NCBI GenBank assembly: GCA_009881125.1
Contig: WXFH01000019.1
Span: 124,001-188,000 of the forward strand
DNA length: 64,000 nt
Reading direction: 5' to 3'
DNA from: Acidaminobacter sp.
Lineage (GTDB): Bacteria; Bacillota_A; Clostridia; Peptostreptococcales; Acidaminobacteraceae
In this document: one piece after another, positions 17,686 to 26,418 of the stretch
How the letters are laid out: each line of letters starts with the position of its first letter
Numbering within the stretch: the stretch's first letter is position 1
Position numbers and translations under genes: made by a program
The notes under the pieces: model-generated
The model's database searches: none
What the model was told of the DNA's origin: nothing
The model's input: only the letters and a program-made list of their open reading frames with translations

Positions 17686-18411
17686 ATGAACGAACTAATC
17701 AGAATTGAAAATGGCGAAGTTAAAGCTGACAGTCGTATGGTGGCGGAGCATTTTGGAAAGCGACACGACGCGGTGATGCGAGACATAAGGGACGAACAAG
17801 AAAAGTTGCCCGAAGAAGACCGCCACATATTTGTGGAGATCTATTACGAGGACGCTTATAACAGAAAACAACCGGCTTACGAAATGACAGAAGAAGGTCT
17901 TATGCAACTCGCCGCCAGATACGATGCCGTGTCCAGAAGAAAACTCATCGTTAAGATTAAGGAGTTAAAAGCGCAAAACCAACAAAAACAGCCGCAATCA
18001 CAAGCAGAATTTATATTTATGATGGCGCAGCAAGCCCTTGAACAAGAAAGAAAACTCACAGAGATACAAGGTACTGTTCAAGTGATAAAGGACGCTATGG
18101 TTCCAATTGAAGATGATTGGAGATTGGAAATCAAACGCATGATCAACAGAATAGCATTAAAACTTGGCGGTGGTCAGAATGAACATTTGAAGATTAGGCA
18201 CGAATCATACGAAACGCTTGAAAAGAAAGCACACGCAAATTTAGAAATTAGAGTTGAAAATTTACAAAACAGACTAATGAGAAACGGAGCGTCTAAAACT
18301 GCAATAAGAACAGCAAACAAACTTGATGTAATTGAGCAAGACCCTAAATTAAAAGAAATTTACACCGGGATTATAAGACAAATGGTAATCAAATATTGCG
18401 AGGGGGTTTAA
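17686..18411 (+). CDS. Rha-family phage regulatory protein
   Basis: 241 residues. The N-terminal Rha domain (about 1-95) is clear from DSRMVAEHFGKRHDAVMRDI and EMTEEGLMQLAARYD; a longer helical C-terminal part (about 100-240) follows, as in antirepressor-like proteins of Firmicutes phages. Rha domains occur in regulators of the lytic/lysogenic switch; the C-terminal part may mediate assembly. AGGAGG precedes ATG 17686. Confidence 0.88.
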   Translation: MNELIRIENGEVKADSRMVAEHFGKRHDAVMRDIRDEQEKLPEEDRHIFVEIYYEDAYNRKQPAYEMTEEGLMQLAARYDAVSRRKLIVKIKELKAQNQQKQPQSQAEFIFMMAQQALEQERKLTEIQGTVQVIKDAMVPIEDDWRLEIKRMINRIALKLGGGQNEHLKIRHESYETLEKKAHANLEIRVENLQNRLMRNGASKTAIRTANKLDVIEQDPKLKEIYTGIIRQMVIKYCEGV

Positions 18412-18415
18412 TACG

Positions 18416-18652
18416 ATGAAAGTATCAACATTGATTGAGTTTTTAGAAGATATGCCAGGAAAAGCAGAGGTGTATTTTGAAGCGTGTGTACCTACACATT
18501 TAAACAATTTGGAAATTCAGTTATTAACAATTAATTGCATCGAGTGCAACATAACCGCTTCTGAAGATTGTGTTAATAAAACAGTAAAATTACAAACACA
18601 CCAATTGATTTCAACGGATTTTGATTTAGAAGAAATGGGTGATTTCGAATGA
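18416..18652 (+). CDS. Hypothetical small acidic protein
   Basis: 78 residues, acidic, unknown family; N-terminus KVSTLIEFLEDMPGKAEVYF resembles small phage proteins with a short alpha/beta fold. Its stop overlaps the next ATG. Confidence 0.6.
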   Translation: MKVSTLIEFLEDMPGKAEVYFEACVPTHLNNLEIQLLTINCIECNITASEDCVNKTVKLQTHQLISTDFDLEEMGDFE

Positions 18653-18774
18653 AAGTCAGACACACCATCGACTATAACGGCAATCTAATCAGCCAAGAAC
18701 TGTTATCCGAAGAAGAATCACCGAATACGGACCATGAGGATTATGTACTTAAACAGATTGAAGATCGTGAATGA
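18649..18774 (+). CDS. Hypothetical 41-residue protein
   Basis: Starts at the ATG overlapping the previous stop (ATGA) and runs 41 acidic residues (MKVRHTIDYNGNLISQELL...). Translational coupling supports it; no function recognised. Confidence 0.5.
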   Translation: MKVRHTIDYNGNLISQELLSEEESPNTDHEDYVLKQIEDRE

Positions 18775-18790
18775 AGGGAAGTGCGCAACA

Positions 18791-19195
18791 ATGCGTATCA
18801 ATAAAAATTATTACAATTTTTCGTTTGGTAAATATTGCGGAGTAATTGTTAATGAAAAAACCATGCGTAAAATATCAGCATTGCAAGCCAAGACATACGA
18901 TGCTTTGATGCAAATATTAAAAAACGATGATGACATTCATGTGGCATCGTGGTCGATTGCTGATGAACCAAAAGAAATATCTCAATCCGAACGAACTTTC
19001 AACTATTCGGATGATGAATCCCCTGAGTTCCGTTTAGGAACACTAAGAGAGTTGTTTGGAATTGAAAAAATAGATGACCTTTATTTTGTTAAAGGTAGGT
19101 ATACATATTCTAGAATCCAAGCAAAAAAAGAACATGAGCAATATTTAGAAAGTATTTCGCCAAAGGCCACTGATATGAAGGAGGAAGCAAAATGA
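18791..19195 (+). CDS. Hypothetical phage protein
   Basis: 134 residues from ATG 18791, which follows the GAAGGGAAGTGCGCA leader seen before several genes of this phage. An earlier in-frame start at 18734 overlaps the previous gene and lacks a ribosome site. No family recognised. Ends with an ATGA overlap to the next gene. Confidence 0.65.
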   Translation: MRINKNYYNFSFGKYCGVIVNEKTMRKISALQAKTYDALMQILKNDDDIHVASWSIADEPKEISQSERTFNYSDDESPEFRLGTLRELFGIEKIDDLYFVKGRYTYSRIQAKKEHEQYLESISPKATDMKEEAK

Positions 19196-19413
19196 CACTG
19201 GTAGAGCTTCAAAAGGTGCTCGGAGAAAGAATAAGCATCGCGGTAGATGAAAGTTTAGATATGGACCAGCGCAAAGATGAAAACATACTCTCTCAAACAA
19301 TATCGTCACTTGCAAAACAAATGATAAATAATGCTGACATTGTTCTAAGGACCAATAAACTTGTGGCAGAAGGGAAATTAAAGAACTCTCAAATTGAGAA
19401 GATGGTAGGATGA
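19192..19413 (+). CDS. Hypothetical helical phage protein
   Basis: 73 residues, almost entirely helical and amphipathic. Coupled on both sides by ATGA overlaps. Function unknown. Confidence 0.6.
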   Translation: MTLVELQKVLGERISIAVDESLDMDQRKDENILSQTISSLAKQMINNADIVLRTNKLVAEGKLKNSQIEKMVG

Positions 19414-19967
19414 AGCGCAGAAATTTCACCGATGAAGAAAAGCAATTTTTAAAGGATAACATTTCGGACAACAGTTATAGAGAACTTCGAAAGAAATTCA
19501 ATGATCGGTTTAATTGCAATCAATCACTTAGATCAATAGAACACAAGTGTAGACGACTCGGAGTAAATCACGGTCACGCTGGCGTTGAATTTAAAGCCGG
19601 AGAAAAGAATCCTTTTTCGCCAACGAGACCAATAGGGAGTGAAACAATATCAGCAGGAAAAATTTATGTAAAAGTAAGAGACGATTTTGCAGCCGGTGGT
19701 CGTAAATATGGAGAAAATAGTAATTGGGTGCAAAAAAACAGATACATTTACGAAAAAGAAAACGGAAAGTTGCCAGATGGATGGCAAGTAATAGCGCTTG
19801 ATGGTAATAGAAACAACTTCGAGCTTGAAAATCTTTACGCGGTTCCAAGAAAAATAAATATGATGCTTTGTATGAATAAATGGTTTTCGAAAGATAGAGA
19901 CGTTACACTAGCTGCAATCAAATGGGCAGAACTATTTTACGCTATGAAAGAAGGAGGAAAACAATGA
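19410..19967 (+). CDS. HNH endonuclease (phage type with N-terminal DNA-binding region)
   Basis: 185 residues. The N-terminal part (FTDEEKQFLKDNISDNSYREL ... SIEHKCRRLG) resembles a SANT/HTH-like DNA-binding unit; the C-terminal part has the HNH_3-type pattern NRYIYEKENGKLPDGWQVIALDGN with conserved N and L positions (ALDGNRNNFELENL). Such genes are often free-standing homing-type nucleases in phage early regions. It overlaps the preceding gene by ATGA. Confidence 0.85.
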   Translation: MKRRNFTDEEKQFLKDNISDNSYRELRKKFNDRFNCNQSLRSIEHKCRRLGVNHGHAGVEFKAGEKNPFSPTRPIGSETISAGKIYVKVRDDFAAGGRKYGENSNWVQKNRYIYEKENGKLPDGWQVIALDGNRNNFELENLYAVPRKINMMLCMNKWFSKDRDVTLAAIKWAELFYAMKEGGKQ

Positions 19968-20800
19968 ATAACTTACAGATCGTAAAGCAATACCTATTTG
20001 CAAACAAAGGTATCTCAAGCCGAATTGAAGCTATGTTGGGCGACAAGGCAGAAGGTTTTAAAAACTCGATCATCAACGTTATGAGCAATAACGCATTATT
20101 AGAAAAAGCCAATCCAGACAGCATCATCCGTTCTGCAATGGTGGCAGCTTCCCTTGACCTTCCAATTGACCCGAACTTAGGTTTTGCGGCAATCGTACCC
20201 TATAAAGGTGAAGCACAGTTTCAAATGATGTATCGCGGATTCGTCCAACTTGCAATCAGATCAGGTCAGTATAAGAACATCAACGCAACAGAGATTTACG
20301 AGGATGAACTTGTATCGTGGGACCCATTCAAAGCGAGAATCAAACTTCAAAGCGGAACAGACAGGAATCAAGGTGGAAAAGTCGTAGGGTATTACGCTTA
20401 CTTTGAACTTCTCAATGGATTTGAGAAAGAGCTTTACATGACAGCAGACGAAATGGAGAAACACGCTAATCAGTATTCAGCGAGTTATAAGAACGACAAG
20501 GCAAAAGGTTATAAAGGTTCCAAATGGACAACGGACTTTGACGCTATGGGTAAAAAGACAGTCCTGAAATTATTGATCTCAAAGTACGGCATTATGAGTC
20601 TGCAAATGCAACAAGCCCAAACGTTTGACCAAGCCATTTTAAGAGGTGATGTAAATGACCCAAAACCTGAATATATTGATAATCCAGATTTTAAAGACAC
20701 AACCATCGAGACCAATCCATTTGAAAAGAAAGAAGCAACAGACGTTGATTATCAAGAGGTGGATTTAGCTGGAACACCGTTTGATGCTGAGTTTAAGTAG
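19964..20800 (+). CDS. recT: RecT single-strand annealing protein
   Basis: 278 residues from ATG 19964 behind AAGGAGG; the upstream in-frame start lies inside the HNH gene. Typical RecT segments: GFAAIVPYKGEAQFQMMYRG and QLAIRSGQYKNINATEIYEDE, and a C-terminal acidic tail. It anneals complementary single strands in phage recombination, with the PD-(D/E)XK nuclease gene 585 bp downstream as probable partner. Confidence 0.95.
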   Translation: MNNLQIVKQYLFANKGISSRIEAMLGDKAEGFKNSIINVMSNNALLEKANPDSIIRSAMVAASLDLPIDPNLGFAAIVPYKGEAQFQMMYRGFVQLAIRSGQYKNINATEIYEDELVSWDPFKARIKLQSGTDRNQGGKVVGYYAYFELLNGFEKELYMTADEMEKHANQYSASYKNDKAKGYKGSKWTTDFDAMGKKTVLKLLISKYGIMSLQMQQAQTFDQAILRGDVNDPKPEYIDNPDFKDTTIETNPFEKKEATDVDYQEVDLAGTPFDAEFK

Positions 20801-20828
20801 TTCGCAGATGAAGGGGATGGCGAAGTTG

Positions 20829-21023
20829 ATGGTATTCATAAAACGGTTATTTTGCAAACACAAATACAGAGTAATTAGAAATATTTATGGTGATGAAATC
20901 AATTTCCGCAACGGACGCAGGACGGAGTTGGCGTGTTTCAAATGCGGAAAAATTAAATACCATAAAGATTTTCTTGTGACATACGAGAACGCAAGTGACG
21001 AAAAGGGGTTTTGGAAGAAATGA
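20829..21023 (+). CDS. Small zinc-finger-like protein
   Basis: 64 residues from ATG 20829 (TTG 20826 also possible; AAGGGG at 20811). Cysteines in LFCKHKY and CFKCGKIKYH could bind zinc. No family recognised. Ends with an ATGA overlap to the next gene. Confidence 0.55.
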   Translation: MVFIKRLFCKHKYRVIRNIYGDEINFRNGRRTELACFKCGKIKYHKDFLVTYENASDEKGFWKK

Positions 21024-21385
21024 AAAAATCATATTTAGAAATACCTACAACTGGAATTGGTGACGTATCAGACGGATACCATACGTTCAATGAACTTTAT
21101 TATCACAGAGCGGTATTGTTCAGCGTCATTTGCAATCAAAACAAAGAAAAAGCGTGGAAGTCCAGGAGTCACGACGATGGCACAATGTTTGAAAATATGT
21201 TCATCGTTGGAATTGAAACGCCCGAAGGAAGTTACACATATCATTATGACGTGAACCCTTATTGGAAAATGTTTGATGTGAAAGAGTTAGAATTTGCGCC
21301 AAAGTGGGACGGACATAAACCAAGCGACATTGGCAGACTTAATTCATTATTGCCCACCATTACGAACCAAAAGGAGAATGATTAA
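21020..21385 (+). CDS. Conserved phage protein of unknown function (WDGH motif)
   Basis: 121 residues starting at the ATG that overlaps the previous stop. It has a DGYHTFNELYYHR N-terminus and the FAPKWDGHKPSDIGRL motif seen in a widespread phage protein of unknown role. Followed by an overlapping start of the nuclease gene. Confidence 0.75.
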   Translation: MKKSYLEIPTTGIGDVSDGYHTFNELYYHRAVLFSVICNQNKEKAWKSRSHDDGTMFENMFIVGIETPEGSYTYHYDVNPYWKMFDVKELEFAPKWDGHKPSDIGRLNSLLPTITNQKEND

Positions 21386-22197
21386 TGAACGAACTCGTCA
21401 CTCAACTCAACAATGAGAATTACTTTAGCCCGGAAATGAATATGAAGTATATGTCTGTATCGCAATATAAAGACTTTGTAGGAACGTTAGGACAAACCGG
21501 GTGTGAAGCTAGGGCGCTTGCGAAACTGCGCGGAGAATGGAAAGAGGAACCGTCAATCCCTATGTTAGTCGGGAGTTACGTTGATAGTTATTTCGAGGGC
21601 AGCCTAGCGAGCTTTAAAGCGCAAAATCCAGACATTTTCACACAGAAGGGCGAACTCAAAGCACAATTCAAACAAGCTGAAGAAATCATAGCCAGGATAG
21701 AGCGAGACCCACTCTTTATGACTTTTATGAACGGCGAAAAGCAAATTGTTATGACCGGCAAGATATACGGACACGACTTTAAAATAAAAATCGACGCTTA
21801 CCATCCTGAAACGGCAATTGTCGATCTTAAAGTAATGAAAAGTATAAGAGATACATTTTTCGTTAAAGACTTAGGCCGGGTGACTTTCGTTGAGTATTGG
21901 GGATATGATCTTCAACTGGCGGTTTATCAAGAGGTCGTCAGACAGAATCACGAAAAGAAGCTGCCGTCATATTTAGCGGTGGCGACAAAGGAAGAATATC
22001 CAGACATTGAGATCATCGGAATAGACCAGGGCATCATGGACGTGAATATTCAATCAATGGAATGGAAGTTAGGTAGAATACAGCAGCTTAAAAAAGGAGA
22101 AGTCACACCGGACCGTTGCGGACTATGCGACTATTGCAGACACACAAAGGTACTCAAAAAACCTATTCACTTCAGCGAATTAGCGGTTGGGATATAG
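21385..22197 (+). CDS. PD-(D/E)XK exonuclease-like protein (RecE/DUF3799 type)
   Basis: 270 residues. Nuclease motifs are visible as MLVGSYVDSYFEG, KIDAYHPETAIVDLKVMK (D ... D-x-K) and LQLAVYQ; a cysteine cluster CGLCDYCRHT lies near the C-terminus. This matches the phage exonuclease-VIII-like group that pairs with RecT. It would resect DNA 5' ends to give RecT its substrate. The gene order RecT before nuclease is common in Firmicutes phages. Confidence 0.87.
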   Translation: MNELVTQLNNENYFSPEMNMKYMSVSQYKDFVGTLGQTGCEARALAKLRGEWKEEPSIPMLVGSYVDSYFEGSLASFKAQNPDIFTQKGELKAQFKQAEEIIARIERDPLFMTFMNGEKQIVMTGKIYGHDFKIKIDAYHPETAIVDLKVMKSIRDTFFVKDLGRVTFVEYWGYDLQLAVYQEVVRQNHEKKLPSYLAVATKEEYPDIEIIGIDQGIMDVNIQSMEWKLGRIQQLKKGEVTPDRCGLCDYCRHTKVLKKPIHFSELAVGI

Positions 22198-22223
22198 CGT
22201 ATAAGAAGGGGAGTGCGAAGTAA

Positions 22224-22481
22224 ATGGAGCTAGTAAAAGTGACGGAGAAGAAATATTCAATTGTTTTTTATGGTGAAAAGGTATGGAAAATGACACATAA
22301 AAACTTTTTAAATTCACGCAAATTTTATGGCATGACAACAAAGGAATTTGAAAAATGCTTTATTTGCGAAAAAACCATAGACCTTGATGAAGTGCCAATT
22401 TTTATAAAAGTCAAAGGTGTAGGAAACCGTTTTGCTTGTAGAAAATGTGCAGAAAAAAATTCGAAAAATGCCACAAAGTAG
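22224..22481 (+). CDS. Small zinc-finger protein
   Basis: 85 residues with a CFICEKTI ... CRKCAEK four-cysteine pattern in the C-terminal half. It follows a GAAGGGGAGTGCGA leader shared with three other small genes. Function unknown. Confidence 0.6.
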   Translation: MELVKVTEKKYSIVFYGEKVWKMTHKNFLNSRKFYGMTTKEFEKCFICEKTIDLDEVPIFIKVKGVGNRFACRKCAEKNSKNATK

Positions 22482-22499
22482 AAGGGGAGTGCGCATTAG

Positions 22500-22757
22500 A
22501 TGAAATATAAACCAGAAGATTATAGTATAAGCGATACTCAATTTTATGGTCTTGATGATGGCGACATTGAAAATTACAAAGAAAAGTTAGTGAAGTGTCG
22601 CAAACCACATAAGTGCATGGGTGGGTGTGATGGTGAAATTCAAATTGGACAATATGCAATTAGAGAAACTGGTTTTATGGATGGAAAACCTATATCTTCT
22701 TACACTTGCACAGATTGTATGGACAAATGGTTAGATGAACTAAACGAATGTGATTAG
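22500..22757 (+). CDS. Small cysteine-rich protein
   Basis: 85 residues with CRKPHKCMGGCDGEIQIGQY and CTDCMDKW, a probable zinc-binding fold known from small phage proteins of unknown role. Preceded by the GAAGGGGAGTGCGC leader (22481-22494). Confidence 0.65.
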   Translation: MKYKPEDYSISDTQFYGLDDGDIENYKEKLVKCRKPHKCMGGCDGEIQIGQYAIRETGFMDGKPISSYTCTDCMDKWLDELNECD

Positions 22758-22792
22758 GTCGCAAAATGCCACCAACACGAAGGAGGAATAAT

Positions 22793-23071
22793 ATGTCTTT
22801 CAACACGTTAGAAGGCCGCAAATGTTGGTTTTGTGGCGCTGAAACAGCACTAGAACGACACCATATATTTGGTGGATATGCCAATCGTAAAATATCAGAG
22901 AAGTATGGAATGTGTGTCTATCTCTGTTTTCACCACCACAGAGACAATAATGAGGGCGTACATGGTAACCGGCAGCAAGATCTTAAATTAAAACGATGGG
23001 CGCAGAAGGAATTTAACAAGAAATATCCGGACATTGAATTCATAGACGTATTTGGGAGGAACTACTTATAA
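22793..23071 (+). CDS. HNH-like zinc-binding protein
   Basis: 92 residues from ATG 22793 (AAGGAGG). CWFCGAETALERHHIFGG followed by CFHHHRDNNEGVHGN resembles compact HNH/NinG-like phage proteins, with two CxxC-type positions and a double His. It may act in phage recombination; not verified. Stop overlaps the next start. Confidence 0.7.
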   Translation: MSFNTLEGRKCWFCGAETALERHHIFGGYANRKISEKYGMCVYLCFHHHRDNNEGVHGNRQQDLKLKRWAQKEFNKKYPDIEFIDVFGRNYL

Positions 23072-23367
23072 TGGCCTACACACTTGAAGAACGAGAAACG
23101 GTATTTCGCACAGATGCACAAATGGACCATTGGGACGTTGAGTCAAGACAGCGTAAATTTATCACTAAAATTAAGAAGGTTAAAGGTTGCGTCGTAATAA
23201 GCGAAGAAACCACCGAAGAAGGAACTATCATAGCGGGGCGATATTTGATACCAGTTAAAGCAATTAGCATCAGAAAGTTGCAGTTTGAGCGTGGTTCTGA
23301 GGATAAAAACAGCATTGACGACGAAGTGGATGATGAAGATGCCGAGGAATTACCTGAACAGGAATGA
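23071..23367 (+). CDS. Hypothetical phage protein with acidic tail
   Basis: 98 residues; N-terminus contains FRTDAQMDHWDVESRQRKFI, C-terminus is strongly acidic (DDEVDDEDAEELPEQE). The FRTDxxMDxWxVxxxQxKFI pattern recurs in Firmicutes phages, but its function is not known to me. Overlaps the next gene. Confidence 0.65.
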   Translation: MAYTLEERETVFRTDAQMDHWDVESRQRKFITKIKKVKGCVVISEETTEEGTIIAGRYLIPVKAISIRKLQFERGSEDKNSIDDEVDDEDAEELPEQE

Positions 23368-23773
23368 AAGAGAAATGTTCGGCATAACTTTGGTCATGCA
23401 CGAAGCAATCAAAGAGTACATTGACCGGAATGAAAAATATCTAGGTACAAACGAAAAAAAGTATCTCAGAATGTCGAGCAGTTTCTATGGAAAATTTATG
23501 ACGGAACTGTTTGAAAGAGTTGGAGACAATGAAGGTCATAAGATGATCAAGGATTTTAAAGGCAAAACTATCAGTTATACAGACGAGGGCAGCACAAAGG
23601 AACTCATTCACCTGGACCCGGAAGCATTTTATGATCTTGCTGAAGGTGTAATCAACGGACATTGTTTTCACTGCCGAGATCGTGAAAAGGATTGCGTCAT
23701 AAGAGAACTGATGATTAATTCTCAAGTGCCAGTTTATGACGAAAACGGCGAATGTCCGTATTACCCGAGATAG
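23339..23773 (+). CDS. Conserved phage protein of unknown function (DUF5651-like)
   Basis: 144 residues from ATG 23339, which overlaps the previous gene; an earlier in-frame start at 23285 has no ribosome site. C-terminal cysteines in HCFHCRDREKDCVIRE and ENGECPYY suggest metal binding. This pattern is familiar from Clostridium and Bacillus phages but has no assigned role. Confidence 0.7.
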   Translation: MPRNYLNRNEREMFGITLVMHEAIKEYIDRNEKYLGTNEKKYLRMSSSFYGKFMTELFERVGDNEGHKMIKDFKGKTISYTDEGSTKELIHLDPEAFYDLAEGVINGHCFHCRDREKDCVIRELMINSQVPVYDENGECPYYPR

Positions 23774-23785
23774 GAGTTGATAATA

Positions 23786-24541
23786 ATGGCGGAAAGAAAA
23801 CCCATTTCTAAAAAAATGAGATTTGAAGTTTTTAAAAGAGATTCATTCACTTGTCAATACTGTGGTGAGAAAGCACCGGATGTTATATTGCACATCGATC
23901 ATTTGTTGCCGGTAAAAGAAGGTGGTAAGAACACGATGCTAAATCTTATTACCGCTTGTCAAAGCTGCAATAGCGGAAAGTCCGCTCGATTATTAGATGA
24001 TAATAGCATTGTGACTAAACAAAGAAACCAAATGGAAGAATTGTCTGAAAAAAGAGAACAAATGAAATTGATGGTCGAGTGGAAAAATGAATTAGAAAAA
24101 TATGAAGAAGAACAAGTTGAGTTAATAGAAACGTTCTTGGAAGATAAAATGAATGTTGGTTTGACTGATTCCGGAAAACAAAATCTAAAAAAGCACATCA
24201 AGCGGTATGGATTCAACGAGGTGTATGAATCTTTAGAAATATCCTACAATCAATATTTTGAAACAAGGAAAGATGCTGATAAAGTTATAAATTACACATA
24301 TAGAATATGTTCAAATCGAGAATATCAAAAGCAAAATCCAATGCACTCAAAACAAATGTATGTAAGGGCGATCTTAAAAAATAAAAATATGCTTCATAAT
24401 GATATTAAGGTCAGGAGTATGTTGAAAGATTGCGTTGTGGATGAATATACTTTTAAAATGGCTGTTGAAATAGCCAAAACATCAAGAAATTGGACGCAAT
24501 TTTTAGAGCTGTTTAATGAACATTTTTTAATGGATTATTGA
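23786..24541 (+). CDS. HNH endonuclease-domain protein
   Basis: 251 residues from ATG 23786. N-terminal HNH domain (about 1-75): CQYCGEKAPDVILHIDHLLP with the catalytic His pair, then N and ACQSCNSGKS closing the zinc knuckle. The long helical C-terminal part has no recognised fold. Two further HNH domains lie within 5 kb, one in the neighbouring replication gene. Confidence 0.88.
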   Translation: MAERKPISKKMRFEVFKRDSFTCQYCGEKAPDVILHIDHLLPVKEGGKNTMLNLITACQSCNSGKSARLLDDNSIVTKQRNQMEELSEKREQMKLMVEWKNELEKYEEEQVELIETFLEDKMNVGLTDSGKQNLKKHIKRYGFNEVYESLEISYNQYFETRKDADKVINYTYRICSNREYQKQNPMHSKQMYVRAILKNKNMLHNDIKVRSMLKDCVVDEYTFKMAVEIAKTSRNWTQFLELFNEHFLMDY

Positions 24542-24555
24542 AGGGATGATAAAAA

Positions 24556-25647
24556 TTGCCCAATAGAATTATCAAGGAAACAATCTGCTCATCTAGGGGG
24601 TTGGCGTCATGTTCTATATTTTCACAAGACTTATATAAAAGACTAATAACATATGCGGACGACTACGGACGTTTTAATGCAGATACAGAAATAATGTTGG
24701 CTAGATTATATCCACGAGAAACCGATGTAATAACACAGTTTGATATTAACGAAGCTCTTGTTGAATTATCCGGCATCGGGAAAATTGAATTTTACACGTC
24801 AACACCAAGGAAAGATATATATGCAGCTTTTCCAAATTGGAACGAACACCAAAGAGTCAGGGATAGCAAGAAAAAAATGCCAGACCCCACTGATACGAGT
24901 ATTAATGATTGGTATTTAAGGCGTTTTGTGTCGTTAGAAATGAAAATTGCGATTTTGGAAGAATCAAAATTTAAATGCGGAAGTTGTGGAAAAAATCTGA
25001 ATCCGTTTGAATTGGACGCCAAAAATCTTATCAAAATGAATACCGGAGCAATTCATTTTGACCATATTGTACCGGTGAACCAAGGCGGAAGAGCAACTTT
25101 TGAAAATCTAAGAGTTACCTGTCCGTCATGCAATCTAAAAAGGAAAAAAACGTTTACTTTTAACGAAATTCTAAATTTTGCAGTAAATTGCGACGAAGAT
25201 AAAGAACTTGCGGCGAGTTGCGGCGAATTTCCGCCTAATCCAATCCAATCCTTATCCTTATCCGAATCCTTATCCGAATCCTTATCCGAATCTATATCTT
25301 GCGAACAAAGTTCGCGCGGCAAACAAATACCATATCAAGAGGTTATTGATTTATATCACTCTTTATGTCCTTCTTTACCGAGAGTCAAAATGCTTTCAGA
25401 GGGAAGGAAACGGCTAATAAAAGCAAGGTGGAAAGAAGTTGATGGAGATCTCAATGCTTTTGAAGCTGTGTTTAGTAATGTTGGTAAAAGTGATTTTTTG
25501 AGCGGAAGAAATAACAAATGGACCGGATGTAATATTGATTGGATATTGAAGCAAGATAAATTCATTAAAATTGGCGAGGGGACATACAACGATAAAAGCG
25601 GAACGGACAATGTATTCCTGGATATGCTACAAAGGGGTGACTATTAG
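24556..25647 (+). CDS. Replication initiator (replisome organizer) with embedded HNH domain
   Basis: 363 residues from TTG 24556. The N-terminal part (about 1-110) matches phage replisome organizers (PNRIIKETICSSRGL, ADDYGRFNADTEIMLARLYP, FPNWNEHQRVR). Residues 133-196 form a full HNH unit: CGSCGK, IHFDHIVPVNQGG, NLRVTCPSCNLKRKKT. A Ser/Glu/Leu repeat (about 233-247) is encoded by tandem DNA repeats that may be the replication origin, and a C-terminal domain with WTGCNIDWIL follows. It should open the origin and recruit the helicase via the downstream loader-like protein. Whether the HNH is catalytic or structural is unknown. Confidence 0.85.
   Translation: MPNRIIKETICSSRGLASCSIFSQDLYKRLITYADDYGRFNADTEIMLARLYPRETDVITQFDINEALVELSGIGKIEFYTSTPRKDIYAAFPNWNEHQRVRDSKKKMPDPTDTSINDWYLRRFVSLEMKIAILEESKFKCGSCGKNLNPFELDAKNLIKMNTGAIHFDHIVPVNQGGRATFENLRVTCPSCNLKRKKTFTFNEILNFAVNCDEDKELAASCGEFPPNPIQSLSLSESLSESLSESISCEQSSRGKQIPYQEVIDLYHSLCPSLPRVKMLSEGRKRLIKARWKEVDGDLNAFEAVFSNVGKSDFLSGRNNKWTGCNIDWILKQDKFIKIGEGTYNDKSGTDNVFLDMLQRGDY
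25250..25315 (+). repeat. Tandem 12-bp repeats and hairpin inside the initiator gene (putative phage origin)
   Basis: Three perfect copies of CCTTATCCGAAT (25256-25291) with a half unit CCTTAT in front, followed by an inverted repeat GCGAAC-AAA-GTTCGC (25301-25315). Iterons inside the initiator gene are typical of lambda-like origins; the origin role is inferred. Confidence 0.6.
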
Positions 25648-26180
25648 TGACGAGAGAAGAAGTGTTAAAGATAATGACTTACATTCGGGTGTCATATCCA
25701 AGATGGGCCAGTGAATTAAAGCCGGATGATGCAAGACTCATGGTTGAAATATGGATGGATGATCTCAAGGAATACAGCTCAGATTTAGTAATGGCTGCGG
25801 TAAAATCTCATAGAAGGGTTGAAAAGTGGCCCCCGACGATTGCGGACATTATTGAGAAGATTGATGTAATTCAAGGCAAGGTCGAACCAATGACCGGCCA
25901 GGAAGCATGGGCGCTTGTGAGAAAAGCGCTCAAGAATGGAATTTACAATGCGAAACGCGAATACGACTTCCTTCCGAAAGAGATACAGTCAGCAATCGGA
26001 GACCATTACGCGCTTAAAGCATGGGCCGAAATGGATATGGGCGAACTAGAAACCGTCGTACAGAGTCAATTTATCAAGTCATACAAGATAAAATCAGAGC
26101 AGAAGATGGAATATGATAAGCTGCCAAACGATGTAAAATTGATGATCGAGCAAACAACAAAACTTATTGGGGGCGAATAA
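25647..26180 (+). CDS. Replicative helicase loader/inhibitor-like protein
   Basis: 177 residues from GTG 25647. The N-terminal MTREEVLKIMTYIRVSYPRW and the WPPTIADIIEKI segment are typical of the phage helicase loader/inhibitor group (G39P-like) that sits after the initiator gene. It would load host DnaB-type helicase, since no phage helicase of that type is found here. Confidence 0.8.
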   Translation: MTREEVLKIMTYIRVSYPRWASELKPDDARLMVEIWMDDLKEYSSDLVMAAVKSHRRVEKWPPTIADIIEKIDVIQGKVEPMTGQEAWALVRKALKNGIYNAKREYDFLPKEIQSAIGDHYALKAWAEMDMGELETVVQSQFIKSYKIKSEQKMEYDKLPNDVKLMIEQTTKLIGGE

Positions 26181-26181
26181 C

Positions 26182-26418
26182 GTGGATTGGAAGAAATTAC
26201 ACCTAGATTTGAACGAAAATGGATTAAAAAAGGAATTTGACGAGGTAGTAAAGAAAGCATTAGTCAATTGGTTGTGCGACGAGATTGAGGAAACCTCAAA
26301 ATTACTTAAAGCGACGTGGCAAACAGCGCCGGAAGATGGACGAAAAGAAGTAGCAAATCAACTATTTGACTTTGCAGCATTATTAAGTGATCTTGGGGAG
26401 GGCGCTTACGATGATTGA
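26182..26418 (+). CDS. Hypothetical helical protein
   Basis: 78 residues starting at GTG 26182 after GGGGGCG (an in-frame TTG at 26167 is less likely). The AACGTGGATT 10-mer covers its start codon (26179-26188). Function unknown; slightly overlaps the next gene. Confidence 0.6.
   Translation: MDWKKLHLDLNENGLKKEFDEVVKKALVNWLCDEIEETSKLLKATWQTAPEDGRKEVANQLFDFAALLSDLGEGAYDD

Noticed and set aside
25250..25300. Tandem repeat as a CRISPR or minisatellite array
   Set aside because: Unit is 12 bp without spacers, lies in frame inside a coding sequence and fits an origin iteron or low-complexity linker.
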